Of a stretch of DNA of 11,871 nucleotides, positions 1-5,695 are shown in pieces. The notes under the pieces are model-generated. The model was not told the origin of the DNA and ran no database searches. It saw only the letters and a program-made list of their open reading frames with translations. The DNA comes from Pseudomonadota bacterium (GTDB lineage Bacteria; Pseudomonadota; Alphaproteobacteria; Acetobacterales; Acetobacteraceae): the NCBI GenBank assembly GCA_021784255.1, contig JAJXSZ010000061.1, positions 1-11,871 on the forward strand. The letters run 5' to 3'. Both the position numbers and the translations under genes were made by a program. How positions within the stretch are numbered: the stretch's first letter is position 1; each line of letters begins with the position of its first letter.

Positions 1-2
1 CG

Positions 3-365
3 CCGGAGCGCGGCTCGATCATGATGGTGCTGGCCACCGACGTGCCGCTCGACCAGCGTCAGCTGGAGCGCGTGATCCGCCGCTGCGGCGCCGGTCTCGC
101 CCGGCTCGGTGCCTTCTGGGGCCATGGCAGCGGCGACATCGCCATCGGCTTCACCACCGCCAACCGCGTCGACCACGACCAGCGCGCCGACACCAGCACC
201 ATCGCGCGGCTCAACAACGCGCGCATCGACCTGCTGTTTCGCGCCGCGGCCGAAGCGACCGAGGAGGCGGTGCTCAACGCGCTCTGCGCCGCCGCCCCGA
301 TGGCGGGGCGCGATGGCCTTGTGCGCCCGTCGCTCGGCGACTGGCTGGCGCAACGGCGCGGCTGA
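3..365 (+). CDS. P1-family (S58, DmpA/BapA-type) aminopeptidase, C-terminal part
   Basis: This is the 3' end of a gene that begins before the window: 120 residues, stop TGA at 363-365. Enzymes of this family are Ntn-type hydrolases that remove N-terminal residues from peptides, including D-amino acid or beta-peptides. The precursor cleaves itself between Gly and Ser, and the new N-terminal Ser is the nucleophile. The first codons read P-E-R-G-S-I-M-M-V-L-A-T-D, which matches the conserved G-S-I-(I/M)-x-V-x-A-T-D around that cleavage site, so the catalytic Ser is probably the codon at 15-17. The later stretch with G-H-G-S-G-D and the F-T-T-A-N-R motif is also typical of the family. What remains therefore corresponds to the beta subunit of the mature enzyme. 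Substrate cannot be told from this part. The next gene starts 54 bases downstream on the same strand. Confidence 0.85.
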   Translation, partial: PERGSIMMVLATDVPLDQRQLERVIRRCGAGLARLGAFWGHGSGDIAIGFTTANRVDHDQRADTSTIARLNNARIDLLFRAAAEATEEAVLNALCAAAPMAGRDGLVRPSLGDWLAQRRG

Positions 366-419
366 CGCCATCCCGCTTCGCCCCTTGCCCGCCGCCGCCG
401 CGCCGGCCACAAGCAGCCG

Positions 420-1001
420 ATGTCCCCCGTGCATTCCGTCGCCGTGTTCTGCGGCTCGCGTCCCGGCCACGGCCCCGCCCAGCTCGAGGCGGCGGCAGCC
501 CTCGGCGCCGGCCTCGCCAAGGCCGGCATGCGCCTGATCTATGGCGGCGGCGGCGTCGGGCTGATGGGCGCGGTGGCCGCGGCCGCGATGGCCGGCGGCG
601 GCAGCGTGGTCGGCGTGATCCCCGAATTCCTGATGCGCTGGGAAGTCGCGAACCGGGACGTGACGGAGCTGATCGTCACCGACAGCATGCACAGCCGCAA
701 GCGCCGCATGTTCGACCTGGCGGATGCGTTCGTCTGCTTTTCGGGCGGGCTCGGCACGCTCGACGAGACCTTCGAGATCATCACCTGGCGCCAGCTCAAG
801 CTGCACGACAAGCCGATCCTGATCACCGACATCGACGGCGCGGCGCGCCCGCTGGTGGCCCTGCTCGATGCCGTCGTCGCCCATGGCTTCGCCCCCCCGG
901 ACGCGCGGCATCTCTACGAGGTGATCGAAGGTGTGCCGGCGACGCTGGCGCGCCTCAAGGTGCTGGCGACGGCGCGCGGTGCCGCCTCCGTCCGGCTCTG
1001 A
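420..1001 (+). CDS. LOG-family protein (TIGR00730 Rossmann fold, putative nucleotide phosphoribohydrolase)
   Basis: A complete 193-residue protein, the usual length for this family. LOG-type enzymes hydrolyse the N-glycosidic bond of nucleoside 5'-monophosphates (cytokinin riboside monophosphates in plants, AMP-like substrates in many bacteria) and act in the cytosol. The sequence opens with V-A-V-F-C-G-S, the Rossmann beta1 strand, followed by Y-G-G-G-G-V-G-L-M-G near residues 41-50. The catalytic Arg-Lys pair is R93-K94 in H-S-R-K-R-R-M-F. The signature normally written P-G-G-x-G-T-x-x-E reads S108-G-G-L-G-T-L-D-E116, so the leading Pro is Ser while the Gly-Gly, Thr and Glu are kept. The ATG at 420 is chosen because the beta1 strand begins a few residues later; the Shine-Dalgarno sequence is weak. 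The tRNA-Pro gene follows after 82 bases. Confidence 0.9.
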   Translation: MSPVHSVAVFCGSRPGHGPAQLEAAAALGAGLAKAGMRLIYGGGGVGLMGAVAAAAMAGGGSVVGVIPEFLMRWEVANRDVTELIVTDSMHSRKRRMFDLADAFVCFSGGLGTLDETFEIITWRQLKLHDKPILITDIDGAARPLVALLDAVVAHGFAPPDARHLYEVIEGVPATLARLKVLATARGAASVRL

Positions 1002-1045
1002 TCTGCGCCGCCTGATGCGCGCTCCCTGCGGCCCCCCGGGGTGCT

Positions 1046-1074
1046 TTGACGCGAGCGACGGGCGCGGCTATACG
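1046..1074 (+). promoter_or_regulatory. Sigma-70-type promoter of the tRNA-Pro gene
   Basis: TTGACG at 1046-1051 and TATACG at 1069-1074 are separated by 17 bases. The expected start point falls about 2-5 bases before the mature tRNA 5' end at 1084. The stretch after the -10 box is all G and C, the kind of discriminator found in stringently controlled stable-RNA promoters. This is a reading of motifs only. Confidence 0.6.
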
Positions 1075-1083
1075 CGCCGCGGC

Positions 1084-1160
1084 CGGAGTGTAGCTCAGCC
1101 TGGTAGAGCACTGTGTTCGGGACGCAGGGGCCGGAGGTTCGAATCCTCTCACTCCGACCA
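1084..1160 (+). tRNA. tRNA-Pro (anticodon CGG)
   Basis: The 77-base cloverleaf is complete with encoded CCA. The acceptor stem CGGAGTG pairs perfectly with CACTCCG, followed by the discriminator A and CCA. The anticodon arm is CTGTG / TTCGGGA / CGCAG, with one T-G wobble in the stem; loop positions 3-5 are CGG, which reads the proline codon CCG. The T loop is the standard TTCGAAT. The gene is intact, and its 3' end is the left copy of the direct repeat that bounds the insert to its right. Confidence 0.96.
1123..1160 (+). repeat. Left copy of tRNA-Pro 3'-end direct repeat (attL-like)
   Basis: These 38 bases run from the 3' strand of the anticodon stem through the T arm and acceptor to CCA. 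They recur at 5871-5908 in the same orientation with 35 of 38 identical. The differences are at 1130 (G here, A there), 1137 (G/C) and 1155 (C/G). Because this copy belongs to a complete tRNA, it is the side where an integrating element restored the gene. Confidence 0.8.
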
Positions 1161-1198
1161 ATTTTTGATTGGGTTGCAGGGCCGTAAATCCAAAAGAC

Positions 1199-1236
1199 AC
1201 AGGCGCCGCCCGTACATTCGTGCCGCCGGCGCCTGT
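1199..1236. repeat. Inverted repeat just downstream of tRNA-Pro, possible terminator
   Basis: Perfect 10-base arms ACAGGCGCCG (1199-1208) and CGGCGCCTGT (1227-1236) enclose an 18-base loop, followed by a weak T-rich stretch. It could end transcription of the tRNA, but the loop is long and the U tract poor. The T5 run at 1162-1166, right after CCA, is an alternative end signal. It lies on the insert side of the left repeat. Confidence 0.35.
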
Positions 1237-1562
1237 TGCATTTCGGCCCCCGGATTCGTTGGCTGGACGGCATCGACCACCCGCGCTCAAGGGCCCGCAG
1301 GCCGCGGTCCAATGGCATCGCCGAGCCGCTGCACCGCACCCTGCCCGACGAGCACTTCCGCGTTGAAGGCCGCAAGACCTGCGTTGAAACGATCGAGAAG
1401 ATGCAGGCCGTGCTCGACCCCCACGTCATCGGCTGCAATACCAAGCAGCCCCACCGGGATCGCGGCATGAACGGCTGCACGCCCGCCAGGGCGTTCCGCG
1501 ACGGTATCCCCAAGACCACCTCACGAAAGGGAGCCGCTACACCGGTCACCACCGCCGCCTGA
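1236..1562 (+). pseudogene. IS481/IS3-type transposase, C-terminal remnant
   Basis: Only the last third of an rve-type (DDE) transposase survives; the reading frame ends with a normal stop at 1560-1562. Recognisable homology starts near R-R-P-R-S-N-G-I-A-E, which carries the third acidic residue of the DDE triad (the E of N-G-x-x-E). It continues through the D-E-H-F-R-V-E-G block, E-T-I-E-K-M-Q-A-V-L-D, the N-T-K-x-P-H motif and M-N-G-x-T-P-A-x-A-F, all typical of this transposase type. The first two catalytic Asp residues are missing, so it cannot work. No credible start codon or ribosome binding site exists at its 5' end. The element's right terminus probably lies shortly after the stop, near 1578-1620, but no matching left terminus is visible. 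Family assignment between IS481 and IS3 is uncertain. Confidence 0.75.
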
Positions 1563-1965
1563 CCGTACCGCCAGACGCGACAACTGTCAGGCAATTATCG
1601 TCTCTGTTCTGTATAGATGTCGCACGCGCAAACGAAACCATGAGACGTGGCGCGGCGTTTATGGCGACCCGGAACTGTGCAATTTGCCATTGATGGCAAA
1701 TTGGTGCGCCACAGGCACTTCGCTTCAGCGATATAGTGTAGGTTCACGCCATTGTATTGTCGGAAGGGCAACTGAGTGATCTCGGCGTCACCGGCGCACG
1801 AAGCCGAAAACGCTGACCTCGGGCGGTCCAACACCAGGTAGCGGCGCAGGGGAGCCAGTCTCTCAGCTTGACGGCGGGCCGAAAATCCAGGGGCCGGTCA
1901 GCCTGGTATCAAACGGTCGGGGACCGGCCCGGTCGCCAATGGAGCGGTCTGATCAGAACTTCAAC
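1563..1965. other. About 400 bases without a supported gene
   Basis: A minus-strand frame is open for 79 codons (1595-1834), but it has no recognisable domain, no clear ribosome binding site, and overlaps the strong palindrome at 1680-1703. Composition is lower in G+C than the core genes, as in foreign or IS-derived DNA. The first ~60 bases are probably the terminal part of the preceding IS remnant. I see no RNA gene here. The segment lies downstream of the end of the metal-sensor gene, which is transcribed toward it. Confidence 0.5.
1680..1703. repeat. Near-perfect AT-rich palindrome
   Basis: Arms CAATTTGCCAT (1680-1690) and ATGGCAAATTG (1693-1703) are exact inverted copies with a 2-base spacer TG. 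It is too poor in G+C to be a strong terminator and looks more like a dimer binding site or a mobile-element recombination site. No gene next to it explains it. Confidence 0.6.
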
Positions 1966-2241
1966 CTACGTCAGGTAGCAATGAACCACACCGATCAGCT
2001 CTTCGGCGGCCTGGGCGCGATCGGTCTCCTGCTGCTTCGGATCAACGATATGCTGGCGGATATGGTGCTCGATCACCGTCCCGATGAACCCGTCCAGCGC
2101 ACCGCGGCACGCCGTCGCCTGCTGCAATAATGCGGTGCATCGCGCATCATCCTCCAACGCTGTCTGCATCGCCTCGACTTGGCCGCGAATGCGGCTGAGC
2201 CGGTTCACCAGCTTGCGTTTTTCCTTTTCGGTGTATTGCAT
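1966..2241 (-). CDS. RcnR/CsoR/FrmR-family metal-sensing transcriptional repressor
   Basis: A complete 91-residue protein, typical in length for this all-helical DUF156 family. Such proteins form tetramers that bind G-tract operators and let go when a metal (Ni, Co, Cu) or an electrophile (formaldehyde, persulfide) binds. The N-terminal half has the conserved K-x-x-L-x-x-R-L-x-R-I-R-G-Q-V block at residues 7-22. Ligand positions seen are C35, H60 and H64, which are three of the four RcnR ligands (H3, C35, H60, H64). Position 3 is Tyr, so the RcnR His3 is absent; an extra C45 is present. CsoR would have Cys at the last position, so a copper sensor is unlikely; Ni/Co-type or another divalent-cation sensor is possible. 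The start ATG (complement of 2239-2241) lies 14 bases from a matching operator. It is divergent from the Nramp-type operon, which suggests it controls both itself and that operon. The exact inducer is not determined. Confidence 0.88.
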   Translation of the reverse strand: MQYTEKEKRKLVNRLSRIRGQVEAMQTALEDDARCTALLQQATACRGALDGFIGTVIEHHIRQHIVDPKQQETDRAQAAEELIGVVHCYLT

Positions 2242-2247
2242 CGCCGC

Positions 2248-2275
2248 TTGACCAGATACTCTGGGGGGGTATATG
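2248..2275 (+). promoter_or_regulatory. Promoter toward the Nramp operon
   Basis: TTGACC at 2248-2253 and TATATG at 2270-2275 are spaced by 16 bases, a good sigma-70-like pair reading rightward. The spacer is filled by the G-tract operator, so a bound repressor would block RNA polymerase directly. The implied transcript starts near 2282 and would have a leader of almost 490 bases before the transporter start. Confidence 0.6.
2256..2272. promoter_or_regulatory. RcnR/FrmR-type G-tract operator
   Basis: The site reads ATACTCT, seven G, then TAT. This is the family pattern of a central G (or C) tract flanked by inverted AT-rich ends (ATAC...GTAT), known for RcnR and FrmR operators. It sits inside the rightward promoter and directly upstream of the repressor gene, so it can serve both directions. 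The match is by eye against the known family pattern. Confidence 0.75.
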
Positions 2276-2478
2276 GCACAGATAGCTGCGGAAGGCTAAT
2301 TTCCGCGGTTTTGCTCAACCGGCTTTCCAAGGACCCCATGCAACCGCGATCGACCAGCCAGCCTTCGGAGGACGACAGTAAGCGCTTTTCGTGTGCTGTC
2401 CGTTCACCCGTGGGATGGACGATTGCCCGGGCCGGATACGCGGCTGGAGTGATGCGCGCAACGCGCTGAACCCCGCCC

Positions 2479-2520
2479 ATCCCTCCCGGGTTCCAGCCAA
2501 TGCTGACCAGGAGGAGGGAT
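2479..2520 (+). promoter_or_regulatory. Hairpin masking the Shine-Dalgarno of the leader ORF
   Basis: ATCCCTCC (2479-2486) is the exact reverse complement of GGAGGGAT (2513-2520), with 26 bases between. The right arm is part of the ribosome binding sequence of the small ORF starting at 2525. If the pairing forms in RNA, translation of the ORF would be hindered. The function is inferred; only the complementarity is seen. Confidence 0.45.
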
Positions 2521-2524
2521 CACG

Positions 2525-2653
2525 ATGATCTTCCGCAAAAAACGAACGGGGCGGCCGTCTTCGCCGATCAGGCGCGTCGCGTCGAGTGACGTGGAAGCCT
2601 GTGCCGCCGGCTTGTCACCCGTTGGCGTTCCGACGGTTCGGGGCGGCTCGTGA
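2525..2653 (+). CDS. Small leader ORF (42 residues), unknown
   Basis: An ATG at 2525 is preceded by the strongest ribosome binding sequence in the region (AGGAGG at 2509-2514 and GGAGGG at 2513-2518, 6 to 10 bases away). The product would be 42 residues, beginning M-I-F-R-K-K-R-T-G-R-P and ending at TGA 2651-2653. It is strongly basic at its N terminus (six Arg/Lys in the first ten), has one Cys, and shows no membrane segment. I recognise no family. It ends 116 bases before the transporter start, in the transcript predicted to come from the repressor-controlled promoter. It could be a regulatory leader peptide like those preceding magnesium transporter genes in enteric bacteria, or a chance ORF behind an A/G-rich stretch. 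Confidence 0.4.
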   Translation: MIFRKKRTGRPSSPIRRVASSDVEACAAGLSPVGVPTVRGGS

Positions 2654-2769
2654 CCTATTGGAAAGTGACCGCGGAACCACGCGGCGGACCTCTCTGCCGA
2701 ATCCGGTCCGGATCACCGTCAACTTCCGCATCATTTCCGCCTCACACGTGCCGATCACAGAGACATGCC

Positions 2770-4143
2770 ATGTCCGCCGAAACCGATATCCTGACCTCGC
2801 CCGAGACCGCCCGCATCATTTTTCCAGAGGGTCTTGAAGCTCGGCTGCGTGATCGGCTGCGCATTCAGCGGCTGCGTATCGGCAAGCAGAGCCTGGGCAG
2901 CCGCATCGCCCTTGGCCTTGCGCTGGTCGGCCCTGGCCTCCTGGTCATGCTCGGCGACAACGATGCCGGTGGCGTCATCACCTACGCACAGACCGGCGCC
3001 ACCTACGGGTTCAGCCTGTTCATCCCGCTGATGATCCCGCTCGGCTTCATCGCCTATCTGGTCCAGGAAATGACCATCCGGCTCGGCGCCGTCACCCGCC
3101 GCGGCCATGCCGAGATGATCTGGAAGCGCTACGGCGCGTTCTGGGGCGCGTTTTCGCTGATCGATCTGGTGGTCGCGAATATCCTGACCCTGATGACCGA
3201 ATTCATAGGCATCCGTGTCGCCAGCGAAATTTTCCATGTCCCCTACCTGGTGACGATACCGGCCGCGTTCGTTTTCATCGTCAGCATCCTTTTGTTCCTG
3301 AAATATTACACATGGGAACGCATTTCGCTGCTGGTTGCAGTATTCAACCTGATGTTCGTGCCGCTCGCGCTGGTCTCGCACCCCGATTGGGGCGCGATCG
3401 GCCGCACCTTTACCGGCAGCGGCTGGGTATTGCCCGGCGGGTTGCTCTCCACCGGGTTCCTGGTCCTGGTTTCGGCGAATATCGGCACGACGATCGCGCC
3501 GTGGCAGTTGTTTTTCCAGCAATCCTGCGTCGTCGATAAGGGGATTCTGCCGCAGGACATCAAAGCAAGCCGACGCGATCTGATGCTCGGCGTGATTGGG
3601 ATGCTGGTGGTCGCCACCTCGATTGTCGTGATTTCCGGGCAATATCTGCACGGTCTGACGAACGCCGCGTCTCTGGATGACCATTCGGTACTTGCCGCAA
3701 TCGGGTCGCGTCTGGGCCACGGCGCGATGGTGATCTTCGCGCTCGGGCTACTCGAAGCCGGCCTGATCGCCTCGATCGTGATCACCGCCAGTACCGCCTG
3801 GGCGATTGGCGAGGCGCTCGATGTACCGCGCTCGGTCAACATCTCGCCGCGCCGGTCGCTGTATTTCTATGCGCCGGCGATTCTTGGTACCGCGATTGCG
3901 GCGAGTGTATTGATGCTGCCGCACGTGCCGGTCGGGTTCCTCAACCTGACCGTCCAGGTGATCGCGACCGTGTTCATGCCGGCGGCCATGCTGTTCCTGC
4001 TTATGCTGCTCAATGATCGGGAGTTGCTGGGCGAGCACGTAAATTCGCCGATCCGCAACATCCTGTCGGTCGGCGTCATGGCCATGCTGATCGCCTGCAA
4101 TTGCCTCTACGGCATCGCGACCGTGTTTCCCCATGCTCTGTGA
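2770..4143 (+). CDS. Nramp-family divalent cation transporter, NRMT-like (atypical metal site)
   Basis: A 457-residue inner-membrane protein with about eleven hydrophobic spans, the normal size and fold class for SLC11/Nramp transporters, which move divalent cations inward. The start at 2770 is preferred over an upstream in-frame codon at 2650, because residues before it show no family similarity and overlap the leader ORF. The first ~44 residues are charged and cytosolic. Helix 1 reads G-P-G-L-L-V-M-L-G-D-N-D65-A-G-G68, where classical Nramps have D-P-G-N. Helix 6 reads T-T-I-A243-P-W245-Q, where they have A-x-x-M-P-H. The metal-binding Asp is kept, but the Asn is Gly and the soft Met ligand is Ala. 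That pattern is described for Nramp-related magnesium transporters, so Mg2+ (or Mn2+/Mg2+) is more likely than a strict Mn2+/Fe2+ role. It lies downstream of a metal-repressor operator and 27 bases before a small membrane-protein gene. Substrate is inferred. Confidence 0.88.
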   Translation: MSAETDILTSPETARIIFPEGLEARLRDRLRIQRLRIGKQSLGSRIALGLALVGPGLLVMLGDNDAGGVITYAQTGATYGFSLFIPLMIPLGFIAYLVQEMTIRLGAVTRRGHAEMIWKRYGAFWGAFSLIDLVVANILTLMTEFIGIRVASEIFHVPYLVTIPAAFVFIVSILLFLKYYTWERISLLVAVFNLMFVPLALVSHPDWGAIGRTFTGSGWVLPGGLLSTGFLVLVSANIGTTIAPWQLFFQQSCVVDKGILPQDIKASRRDLMLGVIGMLVVATSIVVISGQYLHGLTNAASLDDHSVLAAIGSRLGHGAMVIFALGLLEAGLIASIVITASTAWAIGEALDVPRSVNISPRRSLYFYAPAILGTAIAASVLMLPHVPVGFLNLTVQVIATVFMPAAMLFLLMLLNDRELLGEHVNSPIRNILSVGVMAMLIACNCLYGIATVFPHAL

Positions 4144-4170
4144 AAATTCGCCGCTCAGGAGCGTAACATC

Positions 4171-4467
4171 ATGAACCAGAACAACCGTTTTCTGGCCCGT
4201 GAAACCCGCCGCTCGAAAATCATCGGCCGGATACAGGTACCGCGCGCGGCCAAGGCCAGCCAGCGCGACCTCGACCGCGCCGCGCGTGACAACAGTGCCG
4301 ACATCGCCGCGATCGCCCGCACGGAAGGCTGGTTGACGCCGCTCATGCCGATCGAGCGGGTCGCTCTGCGGCCTTGGCAGCAGGCCGTGTTCTGGGGGCT
4401 GCGCCTTTATATTGGCGTCATGCTGATCATCATGGGTTGGGGATTTCTTCAAGTTGCGGGGAAGTAG
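4171..4467 (+). CDS. Small single-span membrane protein, unknown
   Basis: A 98-residue protein with a good ribosome binding site (AGGAG, 9 bases before ATG 4171), 27 bases after the transporter stop, so probably in the same operon. The first ~65 residues are polar and basic, with a likely helix around residues 28-50 (R-D-L-D-R-A-A-R-D-N). Then a G-W-L-T-P-L-M-P stretch precedes one hydrophobic segment at about residues 72-95, rich in Leu/Ile/Met/Gly/Trp. Only three residues follow it, so the protein is close to tail-anchored with the basic domain most likely in the cytosol. I do not recognise a family. The IS3 remnant begins about 8 bases after its stop codon, so the C terminus could be slightly truncated or altered by that insertion. 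A role as accessory or regulator of the transporter is a guess from position. Confidence 0.7.
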   Translation: MNQNNRFLARETRRSKIIGRIQVPRAAKASQRDLDRAARDNSADIAAIARTEGWLTPLMPIERVALRPWQQAVFWGLRLYIGVMLIIMGWGFLQVAGK

Positions 4468-4474
4468 GCTGATC

Positions 4475-4930
4475 GGCGCTGACGTGGTCGATGGCGATGA
4501 ACGCCGCCGCCTGGCCCTCGCCGGTGATCGTGGTCGTCAGATCGGTGCCCCTCATGGTGCCGATCGCCGCGGGGATGATGGTGCCGCCATGGCTGCGCGT
4601 CGGCGCGCCGATGCGCGACGGGGCGAGCAGGTGGTCCTGGTGCATCAGCCGCAGCACCCGGCGCCGGGAGGGCCGCTCGCCACGGACACGCAGCCGCGCC
4701 CGGGCCGTGCGATACCCCTCGCCGCGACATGGGTTGTCGGCCAACACGGCGCGGATCCCATCGAGCAATCCCGGGTCCGGTATCGGCCCGACCGGCCCTG
4801 GGCGTCGTGGTGGCGCGAGCCACGGCATGGCCCGCTGCAAGCAGACGGTCGCACGGGCCACGCGCCAAGCCCGGCAGACCGAGGCAAGGCCATGGCGGCG
4901 ACCGGTGACCGGCGAGATGGCGTCACCCAT
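4475..4930 (-). pseudogene. IS3-family transposase OrfB, N-terminal remnant
   Basis: The frame begins with ATG at 4930 (complement) and shows the IS3 OrfB opening: a basic R-R-H-G-L-A-x-V-C-R-A-W block, R-R-P-G-P-V-G-P, the H-x-x-H-like domain with G-E-G-Y-R-T-A-R-A-R-L-R, R-R-R-V-L-R-L-M-H, and the start of the catalytic core T-D-L-T-T-T-I-T-G-E-G-Q-A-A-A-F-I-A-I-D-H. That D is the first of the DDE triad. Homology stops two residues after D-H-V, around 4475, and the remaining frame runs into the 3' end of the small membrane-protein gene. The second D and the E are lost, so it is inactive. OrfA precedes it with an 8-base overlap, as in intact IS3 elements. Confidence 0.8.
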
Positions 4931-5190
4931 GGCCCGCGCTCCGCCGGGCCAAACAGCGGCCGGTCTCCGGAACAGCGTTCTTCTCGTGCAGCAGGTCGCG
5001 TCCGATCATCACCTCGCCGAGCTTGGCCTTCAGCCGCCCGTTCTCCAGCGCTTCGCCACGCTCCGGGCGGGTCGGCGGAGCCGCCTCCCCGGCGGAAAGA
5101 AACGCGCCACGCCACGTCGTCAGCGTCGCGGCGCTAACGCCGAGCGAACGGGAGTCCGTCACCAGGTCCTCCCCCGCAGCAACCGCAACG
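4923..5190 (-). pseudogene. IS3-family transposase OrfA remnant
   Basis: The C-terminal part of an OrfA helix-turn-helix protein: S-R-S-L-G-V-S-A-A-T-L-T-T-W-R is the HTH, followed by R-L-K-A-K-L-G-E-V and L-L-H-E-K, the leucine-zipper-like coiled part, ending in A-R-R-S. Its N-terminal part is missing. The reading frame continues upstream without a break into a fragment of an unrelated IS630 transposase, so the open frame 4923-5576 is a chimera of two broken genes and not a real protein. OrfA and OrfB overlap in different frames, the normal arrangement for frameshift-expressed IS3 transposases. Confidence 0.78.
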
Positions 5191-5695
5191 CCGCGGAGGC
5201 AGCGGCCATAACGGGCAGTCATGTTGGTGCTCGCCCAACGCTCGTCGACCAACACGAGCCGGCCCGGGTGAAGGTCGATTTGTTCCTCGAACCATGCCCG
5301 GCGCTCCACCAGCACATCAGGCATCTCCTGCTCGGCGGCGGGGCCGTCTTTTTTGCGCGTCAGCCGGGGTCGAGCGAAGCGGCGCCACAGTGTGCCCTCG
5401 CCAAAGTGCGGCCCGTGGCCGGCCAGTTCGCCGCGCCGTTCCTGGATCGTCATGTCACGATGTGCTCCGAAGGTGCGCAGGATCGTGCCGGCATGGCCTC
5501 GATGGCCTGGCTGCGTTGATCGCCGCCCAGGAGACCGGGCCGCAATTCCCCGGACTGACGCTCCGGCGCGCGCCATCGGCTGATACTGGCGGCTCTCAGA
5601 TTGAAGCGTGCGGCGGCCGCGCGATGGCGCACCCCCTCATCGCGCTCAGCAGCGGCCGGTCGTTGTCGCAAATCCAGCGAAAGCGCCTTGGACAT
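5190..5695 (-). pseudogene. IS630-family transposase, frameshifted N-terminal remnant
   Basis: The start M-S-K-A-L-S-L-D-L-R (ATG complement at 5693-5695) is the typical opening of this IS630 group, followed by the HTH with A-A-A-R-F and S-I-S-R-W-R and then R-P-G-L-L-G-G-D-Q-R-S-Q-A-I-E-A. Near 5495 one base seems to be missing: homology jumps to another frame (H-A-G-T-I-L) and continues through G-E-G-T-L-W-R, R-K-K, and L-V-L-V-D-E-R-W-A-S-T-N-M, which carries the first catalytic Asp. At about 5190 it is cut off by the IS3 OrfA remnant. Roughly half of the transposase is absent. Some members of this group use a programmed frameshift, but truncation alone already inactivates this copy. Confidence 0.8.

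Larger units (their letters stand above)
2276..2769 (+). other. Long leader region of the Nramp operon
   Basis: About 490 bases lie between the predicted start point and the transporter ATG. They contain a short hairpin GCGGAA/TTCCGC near 2286-2305, an SD-masking inverted repeat at 2479-2520, and a 42-codon ORF at 2525-2653. I do not recognise a known metal riboswitch (M-box, yybP-ykoY or NiCo) by eye. Other open frames in this stretch lack ribosome binding sites and domains. Confidence 0.45.

Noticed and set aside
1595..1834. Minus-strand 79-codon frame
   Set aside because: No ribosome binding site or recognisable domain, and it is interrupted by the palindrome; I could not support it as a gene.
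2282..2478. Known metal riboswitch in the leader
   Set aside because: I looked for M-box, yybP-ykoY and NiCo-like conserved cores and could not identify any; only short hairpins are visible.
2650..2769. N-terminal extension of the Nramp-type transporter
   Set aside because: The extra 40 residues show no family similarity, overlap the end of the leader ORF, and lack a ribosome binding site; ATG 2770 fits the family better.
2755..3720. Minus-strand open frame (321 codons)
   Set aside because: Antisense to the Nramp-type transporter; charged low-complexity composition without a domain.
3748..4452. Minus-strand open frame (234 codons)
   Set aside because: Antisense to the transporter 3' end and the small membrane protein; no family features.
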